Shown here piece by piece: positions 41,301 through 46,848 of a DNA stretch of 46,848 nt. The first letter of the stretch is position 1, and every line of letters begins with the position of its first letter. A program made the position numbers and the translations under genes. The stretch is from an uncultured Clostridium sp. (GTDB lineage: Bacteria; Bacillota; Clostridia; TANB77; CAG-508). The stretch lies in NCBI GenBank assembly GCA_947426525.1, contig CANEEJ010000006.1:1-46848 (forward strand), written 5' to 3'. The notes below the pieces were generated by a model. It did no database searches. It was not told the origin of the DNA and saw only the letters and a list, made by a program, of their open reading frames with translations.

Positions 41301-41870
41301 GACAAATGGGTAAGTAAAGTAAGCTTAAATGGTATAACAACAGGAGCAAGGGACTATGAAACAAAAGACCAATTATACAAACTAGACATCCATAGAAACA
41401 AAGTAGCAAATGCAGACCTAAAAGTAACTTACACCATAAGAATTAGTAACAAAGGAGAAATCGAAGGAACCGTTGGAAAAATAACAGAATTAATTCCAGC
41501 AGGATTTAGCTTCCATCAAGAAGATAATGACTTATACTGGGAAGAGGCAGGAGGAATCTTAATAACCGAAAGCTTAAAAGACCAAAAAATCCAAGCAGAC
41601 GAAATAAAAGAAATACAACTTGTTCTAAGATGGAATCCAAGCGAAGAAAACTTTGGAAGCAAAAACAACAGTGTCATCATAGGAAACCTAAACAACCCAG
41701 CAGGCTACCAAGACATCGACAAAGAAGACAATCAAGCAAAATCCGAAATGTTACTAACCATAGCAACTGGACTAGACAGAAACGATAGAATTGTCATCAT
41801 AGGAATTGTACAGATTGTATTAGCTATTTCAGTAGGATTACTAGTAAGCTATAAGAAAAAGGAAAAATAA
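26303..41870 (+). CDS. Giant multidomain surface adhesin, about 5,188 residues (needs +1 frameshift at 32630)
   Basis: With one +1 shift this is a single open gene. Order of parts (shift-corrected residues): cytoplasmic basic start and membrane anchor (43-63); beta-rich stalk to about 990; four SpaA/prealbumin-like modules (about 995-1480; e.g. LNLTKYQTAKEKKVPGAAYSF, YTLKEVLAPEGYAKV); a propeller-like repeat array (about 1498-2372; WAKGIGGS..D.ITSV..T.DGGYIVGGYF); a SpaA-like region carrying four jelly-roll-like modules (GYATITEN, GGKVYYLHLAYQKDG); MucBP-like repeats (VVHHYIKGT); six Cna_B-type repeats (about 3652-4283; NKIWNDN..., RRPKSIVIQVKNG); about ten more MucBP repeats to 4993; then a beta domain and a membrane helix with tail KKKEK. 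No LPXTG motif. Isopeptide-stabilised adhesion to host mucus is inferred. The unshifted product would stop inside the propeller array and lose the C-terminal anchor. Confidence 0.88.
30793..33417 (+). repeat. Propeller-like tandem repeat array in the giant adhesin
   Basis: About fourteen units of roughly 55-65 codons share EWAKGIGGS-x-D-x-ITSV, DGGYIVGGYF, I-DLGNGI and DGM-[LI]-IKYN-x-EGE. The pattern resembles SBBP-type beta-propeller repeats by inspection. Local base use differs from the flanks (GGAGGATAT-rich). One unit around 32600-32660 is shortened: GAIIIVVGG runs directly into NTIIKYNKEG, and the frameshift lies at that junction. Confidence 0.8.
32630..32632 (+). other. CGG +1 frameshift site in the giant adhesin
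   Basis: Context AGTACGGTGG. CGG is in frame at codon 2110; 0-frame reading stops two codons later (TAA 32636-32638). Skipping the C gives VVGGNTIIKYN, matching the VGG of neighbouring repeats, and opens 3,079 further codons to 41870 with no other interruption. Confidence 0.75.
37258..39150 (+). repeat. Six tandem Cna_B-type domain repeats
   Basis: Units begin near 37258, 37600, 37905, 38224, 38534 and 38845. Each reads [IV]-V-N-K-[IV]-W-[NK]-D-[ND] at the start, then RRP or KRP, a strand of type I.VQVKNG, ENLPKY-[GDN]-E-[DN]-G-x-EI-x-YTVDE, and N-[TS]-F at the end. The Lys of NK.W and the Glu of TVDE are the usual isopeptide partners. Confidence 0.85.
39160..41280 (+). repeat. Array of about ten MucBP-like repeats
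   Basis: Units of 65-75 residues carry V-x-V-[KQR]-[YH]-[LI]-[DE], a GY-x-G-[QD] or [KG]-V-G-D segment, Y-x-[LF]-[VI]-E-[ST], and end in [EKQ]-V-x-YYY. The pattern fits the MucBP family found in mucus-binding proteins of gut bacteria. Confidence 0.83.
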
Positions 41871-41911
41871 AAAATGAGACAGTAGGGACAGTCCTTTACT
41901 GTCTCATTTTT
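41870..41911 (+). repeat. GGGAC-core hairpin element, copy J (terminator-like)
   Basis: Perfect 15-bp arms AAAAATGAGACAGTA and TACTGTCTCATTTTT enclose GGGACAGTCCTT. The left arm starts at the last base of the adhesin stop codon. The T-ended stem would terminate the giant adhesin transcript. This is the most regular copy in the window. Confidence 0.88.
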
Positions 41912-41939
41912 CTATCCCTAAAATAATCAGGCTAAACCC

Positions 41940-41969
41940 TTGACATCCGTAAGAAAAATATGCTATAAT
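41940..41969 (+). promoter_or_regulatory. Strong sigma-A promoter of rpoB
   Basis: TTGACA (41940-41945), an 18-base spacer and TATAAT (41964-41969). The start codon of rpoB is 195 bases downstream, leaving a long structured leader. Confidence 0.88.
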
Positions 41970-41999
41970 AAAGTGTAATTTTTATTCAATTATGTTAAA

Positions 42000-42116
42000 A
42001 ATTAGGAAAAGAGGAATCAAACTTAAGTATCCCTAAGGAAAGCCGACTTGGAAAAAGCAGACAAGTTGGCAACTTTAGACTAAGCTACTTAAGTTAGAGA
42101 AGGACTTTTTCTAATT
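42000..42116 (+). ncRNA. Structured 5' leader of rpoB (candidate cis-regulatory RNA)
   Basis: Nested stems seen by inspection: P1 AATTAGGAAAAG (42000-42011) with CTTTTTCTAATT (42105-42116), 12 bp with one G-U; P2 AACTTAAGTA (42020-42029) with TACTTAAGTT (42086-42095), 10 bp perfect; P2b CTAAGG (42033-42038) with CTTTAG (42073-42078); P3 GCCGACTTG (42042-42050) with CAAGTTGGC (42062-42070), 9 bp with one G-U, loop GAAAAAGCAGA. Small purine-rich internal loops separate the stems. There is no T run after P1, so it is not a simple terminator. Ribosomal protein L10-type leaders in Bacillota precede rplJ, and this could be a relative or a new rpoB leader; I cannot assign a family. Confidence 0.65.
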
Positions 42117-42164
42117 CAATATAAATTTATTTTCTGCTTAAATCAATTTTAAGGAGTGATTTTT

Positions 42165-45100
42165 TTGAAAATCAAAGAAGTAAATTACGAGAAAGCTTCT
42201 CGTAAAGATTTCGCAAAAGTTGGTGATTACATCGAAATGCCAAACCTAATCAAAGTCCAAAAAGATTCTTATGACTGGTTTGTAGAAGAAGGATTAGGCG
42301 AAGTATTAAGAGACATCTCACCAATAGAAGACTACTCAGGAAACTTAGTTCTTGAATTTTTCGATTATTACATGGAAGAAAAAACAAAATATTCTGTAGA
42401 AGAAGCCAAAGAAAGAGATGCAACTTACTCTACTAGATTACATGTAAAAGTAAGACTAATCAACCGTGAAACTGGTGAAATTAAAGAACAAGAAATCTAC
42501 TTAGGAGATTTCCCATTAATGACAGACAGTGGAACATTCGTAATCAATGGAGCAGAAAGAGTTGTAGTCAGCCAATTAGTACGTTCACCAGGATGTTACT
42601 ATGGAGAAGAATTTGACACAAAAACAGGAAAAAGAACTTACAATTCTACTGTTATGCCACTTCGTGGAGCATGGTTAGAATATGAAACCGATGGAAATGA
42701 CATCTTCTATGTACGTGTTGACAGAACCAGAAAAGTTCCAGTAACCACATTATTAAGAGCTATTGGAGTTATTTCAGATGACCAAATAAGAGAATTATTT
42801 GGTGACGAAGAAATGATTACAGCAACAATTGCTAAAGACACTATCAAAGACCAAGACGAAGCCTTAATCGAAATTTATAAAAAACTAAGACCAGGAGAAC
42901 TTCCAACCGTAGATGCAGCAAGAAATCTATTCAATGGATTGTTCTATGACAACAAAAGATATGATTTAGACAAAGTAGGAAGATACAAATTCAACCAAAA
43001 ATTAGCAATAGCAGGAAGAATTAAAGATAAAATAGCAGCGGAAGACATTATGGACAGCGAAACAGGAGAAGTGTTTGTACAAGCAGGAGAAATGATTTCA
43101 GAAGAAGTAGCAGAAGAAATCCAAAATGCTGGTATCAATAGTGTAGACATACTAGTAGGAGAAAGAAAAGTAAGAATTATAGGAAACAGTACTGTTAATA
43201 TCCACAAAGTATTACCAACTGTTGATTTAAGCAAATTACATATTAAAGAATTAGTAAATTACAATGTATTAAAAAATATTGTAGACAATACAGACGAAAA
43301 AGATTTAGTAAAAGCCTTACAAGAAAGAATGGATGAATTAGTACCAAAACATATCACAACAGAAGATATGATAGCATCTATTAACTACTTATTAAATCTT
43401 TCACATGGATTAGGAAAACCAGATGATATTGACCACTTAGCAAACCGTAGAATTCGTTGTGTTGGTGAATTATTACAAAATCAGTTTAGAATTGGTTTAA
43501 CAAGATTAGAAAGAGTTGTTCGTGAAAGAATGACAATCCAAGACTTAGATGTTGTAACACCACAAACTTTAATCAACACCAAACCAATTACATCAGCTAT
43601 CCGTGAATTCTTTGGAAGTTCCCAATTATCACAATTTATGGATCAAACAAATCCACTATCTGAATTAACCCATAAAAGAAGAATATCAGCATTAGGACCT
43701 GGTGGATTAACAAGAGAAAGAGCAGGATTTGAGGTACGTGACGTTCACTATACACACTATGGTAGATTATGCCCAATCGAATCTCCAGAAGGACCAAACA
43801 TTGGATTAATCTCAGCACTTTCATCATTTGCAAGCATTAACGAATATGGATTTATTGAAACACCATACCGTAAAGTAGACCCTAAAACTCATAAATTAAC
43901 AGATATTGTAGAATACATGAGTGCTGACGTAGAAGACAATTATATTATTGCCCAAGCATCAGAACCAATTGATAAAAACGGAAGATTTGTAGATGAAAGA
44001 ATTAGAGTTCGTTTCAAAAACGAAGTAATCGAAGTTGACCGTGATAAAGTTCAATATGTTGACGTATCACCAAAGCAATTAGTATCAATTGCTGCTGCCA
44101 TGATACCATTCTTAGAGCATGATGACGCAAAAAGAGCGTTAATGGGTGCTAACATGCAACGTCAAGCAGTTCCACTTATGATAACAGAAAGTCCAATCAT
44201 AGGAACAGGAATTGAATATAGAGCAGCCAAAGACTCTGGAATTCTAGTATTAGCAGAAGAAGATGGTGTAATTGAAAAAGTAACAGGTGATAGCATAACT
44301 GTAAAATATGATAACAAAAAAACAATTACTCATAAACTTCGTAAATTCAAAAGAACCAATGGTGGTACCTGTATCAACCAAAAGCCAATCGTAAAAGCAG
44401 GAGAAAAAGTGAAAAAAGGAGATGCCATAGCAGATGGACCATCAACTTCTAATGGAGAAATGGCACTTGGTAAGAACGTATTAGTTGCTTTCTCAACATG
44501 GGAAGGATACAACTATGAGGATGCTATCTTAATTAACGAAAAATTAGTAAAAGAAGACGTATTTACTTCTATTCACATAGAAGAATATGATTGTGAATGC
44601 CGTGACACCAAATTAGGAGCAGAAGAAATTACACGTGACATTCCAAATATTGGTGATGATTCTTTAAAAGACTTAGATGAAAACGGAATTATCAGAATTG
44701 GTGCAGAAGTAAGACCAGGAGATATCCTAGTTGGAAAAGTAACACCAAAAGGAGAAACCGAATTAACAGCAGAAGAAAGACTATTAAGAGCTATCTTTGG
44801 TGAAAAAGCAAGAGAAGTAAGAGATACTTCTTTAAGAGTACCACATGGAGAAGCAGGAACAATCGTAGACGTAAAAATCTTTACAAGAGATAATTCAGAT
44901 GAATTAGGACCTGGTGTAAACCAAATTATTAGATGTTACATTGCAACCAAAAGAAAAATCTCAGTTGGAGATAAAATGGCTGGACGTCATGGTAACAAAG
45001 GTGTTATCTCAAGAGTATTACCAGAAGAAGATATGCCATTTATGCCAGATGGAACCCCAATTGATATTCTTTTAAACCCATTAGGTGTGCCTTCTCGTAT

Positions 45101-45926
45101 GAATTTAGGTCAAGTTTTAGAAGTACACTTAGGAGGAGCTGCTAAAGCATTAGGATGGAAAATTGCTACACCAGTATTTGATGGAGCAACTGAGGCTGAT
45201 GTAAAAGAATTATTAGCAAAAGCTGGTATGAGTGAAGATGGAAAAACTATTTTATACGATGGTAGAACAGGAGATCCATTTGATAAACCAATCACAGTTG
45301 GTGTTATGTATATGTTAAAACTTCATCACTTAGTAGATGACAAAATTCATGCTCGTTCAACTGGACCATACTCACTAGTTACACAACAACCTCTAGGAGG
45401 TAAAGCACAGTTTGGTGGACAACGTTTTGGAGAGATGGAAGTTTGGGCATTGGAAGCTTATGGTGCATCTTATACCTTACAAGAAATGCTAACCGTTAAA
45501 TCAGACGATATCGTAGGAAGAGTAAAAACTTATGAAGCAATTGTTAAAGGGGAAAACATTCCAGAGCCAGGAGTTCCAGAAAGCTTTAAAGTTCTTGTAA
45601 AAGAATTACAATCTTTAGGATTAGACGTTCGTCTATATTCAGAAGATAACGAAGAATTGGAACTAAAAGAAAACATCGAAGAAGGAATTGAATATGACCC
45701 TGAAAAAGATAAGAAAATATTATCAGAAGACCAAGTAATTGCAGATGGTGACTTAGACGGATATAGTGAAGAGTTAGAAGATGATGTGTTACTAGAGGAA
45801 GAGACAAGTGATATGGAAGAAGATAATGATGAACTTTTCGAAGATTTAGGGGATGAAGATGACGAATTGTTATATGATAATGATTTGGCAAGTGATAATA
45901 TTGATAATGATGAAGATATCATTTAA
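42165..45926 (+). CDS. rpoB: DNA-directed RNA polymerase subunit beta
   Basis: This is the RNA polymerase beta subunit, 1,253 residues. The start is TTG 42165, 8 bases after AAGGAG (42151-42156); the GTG at 42156 overlaps that site. The N-terminus ([16 protein letters not shown]) is typical. The rifampicin region [31 protein letters not shown] has all common resistance positions in the sensitive state (Gln, Asp, His, Ser as in E. coli 513, 516, 526, 531). Other hallmarks are [49 protein letters not shown] and [18 protein letters not shown]. The C-terminus has an Asp/Glu-rich tail of about 80 residues. Unusually, the upstream neighbour is a surface gene rather than rplJ-rplL, and the gene has its own promoter and leader. 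Confidence 0.98.
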   Translation: MKIKEVNYEKASRKDFAKVGDYIEMPNLIKVQKDSYDWFVEEGLGEVLRDISPIEDYSGNLVLEFFDYYMEEKTKYSVEEAKERDATYSTRLHVKVRLINRETGEIKEQEIYLGDFPLMTDSGTFVINGAERVVVSQLVRSPGCYYGEEFDTKTGKRTYNSTVMPLRGAWLEYETDGNDIFYVRVDRTRKVPVTTLLRAIGVISDDQIRELFGDEEMITATIAKDTIKDQDEALIEIYKKLRPGELPTVDAARNLFNGLFYDNKRYDLDKVGRYKFNQKLAIAGRIKDKIAAEDIMDSETGEVFVQAGEMISEEVAEEIQNAGINSVDILVGERKVRIIGNSTVNIHKVLPTVDLSKLHIKELVNYNVLKNIVDNTDEKDLVKALQERMDELVPKHITTEDMIASINYLLNLSHGLGKPDDIDHLANRRIRCVGELLQNQFRIGLTRLERVVRERMTIQDLDVVTPQTLINTKPITSAIREFFGSSQLSQFMDQTNPLSELTHKRRISALGPGGLTRERAGFEVRDVHYTHYGRLCPIESPEGPNIGLISALSSFASINEYGFIETPYRKVDPKTHKLTDIVEYMSADVEDNYIIAQASEPIDKNGRFVDERIRVRFKNEVIEVDRDKVQYVDVSPKQLVSIAAAMIPFLEHDDAKRALMGANMQRQAVPLMITESPIIGTGIEYRAAKDSGILVLAEEDGVIEKVTGDSITVKYDNKKTITHKLRKFKRTNGGTCINQKPIVKAGEKVKKGDAIADGPSTSNGEMALGKNVLVAFSTWEGYNYEDAILINEKLVKEDVFTSIHIEEYDCECRDTKLGAEEITRDIPNIGDDSLKDLDENGIIRIGAEVRPGDILVGKVTPKGETELTAEERLLRAIFGEKAREVRDTSLRVPHGEAGTIVDVKIFTRDNSDELGPGVNQIIRCYIATKRKISVGDKMAGRHGNKGVISRVLPEEDMPFMPDGTPIDILLNPLGVPSRMNLGQVLEVHLGGAAKALGWKIATPVFDGATEADVKELLAKAGMSEDGKTILYDGRTGDPFDKPITVGVMYMLKLHHLVDDKIHARSTGPYSLVTQQPLGGKAQFGGQRFGEMEVWALEAYGASYTLQEMLTVKSDDIVGRVKTYEAIVKGENIPEPGVPESFKVLVKELQSLGLDVRLYSEDNEELELKENIEEGIEYDPEKDKKILSEDQVIADGDLDGYSEELEDDVLLEEETSDMEEDNDELFEDLGDEDDELLYDNDLASDNIDNDEDII

Positions 45927-46028
45927 TTAAATAAATTTCAAAAAGACAAGAAGCGACCAGAAGGAATTGCAAGAGCAGGGGATAGACTTCAAAATCTGTT
46001 TTGAGATTAACCTATTAAAACCATTGGA

Positions 46029-46083
46029 GATGTGTCCCAAATCCGACATTTATGTCGGAAAAGAACCGTCCCCAATAGGACAT
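46029..46083 (-). repeat. GGGAC-core hairpin element, copy K, between rpoB and rpoC
   Basis: 46029-46072 is the reverse complement of copy A (8044-8087), 42 of 44 bases identical, with the same CCGACAT/ATGTCGG hairpin (46043-46058) and a CCGTCCCC core. TGTCC and GGACA extend it to 46083. It sits 14 bases before rpoC. Confidence 0.8.
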
Positions 46084-46096
46084 GGGAGGAAAAAGA

Positions 46097-46848
46097 GTGG
46101 ACGAATTAGATATTTTTAATAAATTAAAAATAGGTGTGGCATCTGATGAGAAAGTAAGAGAGTGGTCAAAAGGTGAAGTTAAAAAGCCAGAAACAATTAA
46201 TTATAGAACATTAAAACCAGAAAAAGATGGTTTGTTCTGTGAGAGAATATTTGGGCCAACAAAAGACTGGGAATGTCACTGTGGTAAATATAAGAGAGTG
46301 AGATATAAAGGAATTGTGTGTGACCGTTGTGGAGTAGAAGTAACCAAAGCAAAGGTTAGACGTGAAAGAATGGGACATATTGAATTAGCTGCACCAGTAG
46401 CACATATTTGGTATTTTAAAGGAATTCCAAGTAGAATTGCTTTAATGTTAGATATTTCACCAAGAAACTTAGAAAAAATTATTTATTTTGCTTCTTATGT
46501 TGTAATTGACAAAGGAACAACTAACTTAGAAAAATGTCAAGTATTAAATGAAAAAGAATATCATGAAGCAGAAGAACAATATGGAAGAGGTTCTTTTAAA
46601 GCAAAAATGGGAGCAGAAGCTTTAAAAGAATTACTAGAAGCTGTTGATGTAGAAGCATTATCAGCACAAATTAGAAAAGAATTAGAAACAGCAAGTGAAC
46701 AAAAAAGAGTAAAATTAGTAAAAAGATTAGATACGGTAGAAGCATTTAGAATTTCTGGAAATAAACCAGAATGGATGATTATGCAAGTTGTACCAGTTAT
46801 TCCACCAGAATTAAGACCAATGGTACAATTAGATGGTGGTAGATTTGC
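46097..46848 (+). CDS. rpoC: DNA-directed RNA polymerase subunit beta' (3' end outside window)
   Basis: The gene is open to the window edge, with about 250 residues visible. The start is GTG 46097, with GGGAGGA at 46084-46090 as ribosome site. The N-terminus shows [43 protein letters not shown] and the zinc-binding set C-H-C-G-K-Y then C-D-R-C-G-V, followed by [18 protein letters not shown] and [20 protein letters not shown], all universal beta' motifs. It lies 170 bases after rpoB, more than the usual short gap, and the gap holds a repeat element. It probably shares the rpoB promoter; no promoter was seen in the gap. Confidence 0.98.
   Translation, partial: MDELDIFNKLKIGVASDEKVREWSKGEVKKPETINYRTLKPEKDGLFCERIFGPTKDWECHCGKYKRVRYKGIVCDRCGVEVTKAKVRRERMGHIELAAPVAHIWYFKGIPSRIALMLDISPRNLEKIIYFASYVVIDKGTTNLEKCQVLNEKEYHEAEEQYGRGSFKAKMGAEALKELLEAVDVEALSAQIRKELETASEQKRVKLVKRLDTVEAFRISGNKPEWMIMQVVPVIPPELRPMVQLDGGRF

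Noticed and set aside
32829-41870. Second half of the giant adhesin as a separate gene starting at 32829
   Set aside because: The frame is open back to 32631, the repeats continue across the junction, and there is no signal sequence or ribosome site at 32829.

Overview
The window comes from a low-GC Gram-positive bacterium. The most likely source is an endospore-forming, host-associated member of the Clostridia (Bacillota). The evidence is a strongly A-rich sense strand, arginine written mostly as AGA, AAGGAGG-type ribosome binding sites, spoIIE (sporulation), a G5/3D wall-remodelling protein, LemA plus HtpX, and very large surface proteins built from DUF11, SdrD-B-like, SpaA/Cna_B and MucBP modules. 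The species cannot be named from the sequence alone. No tRNA, rRNA, CRISPR array or transposase gene was seen.

Layout. 1-8044: two consecutive surface-protein genes (the first truncated by the window edge, the second with a probable Cys-Gln thioester adhesin domain), closed by a strong terminator. 8320-14864: spoIIE, a WG-repeat membrane protein, an unknown membrane-anchored protein, acpS and tatD. 14913-16435: htpX and lemA on the minus strand. 16753-19853: a G5/3D-domain protein, an ExoIII-type nuclease and an AI-2E-family transporter. 20049-20981: a decayed BspA-like/LPKTG surface gene. 21050-21550: a small-multidrug-export-family protein (minus). 21777-25927: a pilin-leader, Ig-repeat surface protein and a small coiled-coil membrane protein. 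26303-41870: one giant surface protein of about 5,188 residues. 42165-end: rpoB and the start of rpoC, preceded by a consensus promoter and a deeply structured leader.

Main discovery candidate. Four genes (spoIIE, tatD, the ExoIII-type nuclease and the giant adhesin) are each open except for one +1 frame change. At every site the incoming frame presents a CGG codon, and skipping its C lets GGN (Gly) be read and restores the conserved protein. I searched all the real genes by eye for in-frame CGG and found only these four among roughly 14,000 codons; every other CGG triplet is out of frame. This suggests that CGG is unassigned or starved here and that CGGN is decoded as Gly by +1 frameshifting or quadruplet decoding, much as AGG and CCC are handled in Perkinsus mitochondrial cox1. 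Residual assembly error is the main alternative. The decayed BspA-like gene, whose lesions are of mixed kinds, acts as an internal contrast.

Second theme. A family of short intergenic hairpins with different stems but a shared GGGAC(A/G)G core is scattered through the window. Copies often overlap stop codons, one lies between rpoB and rpoC, and one has become a 36-bp tandem array. They resemble REP-type elements mobilised in trans. A third point is the nested-stem RNA leader of rpoB.
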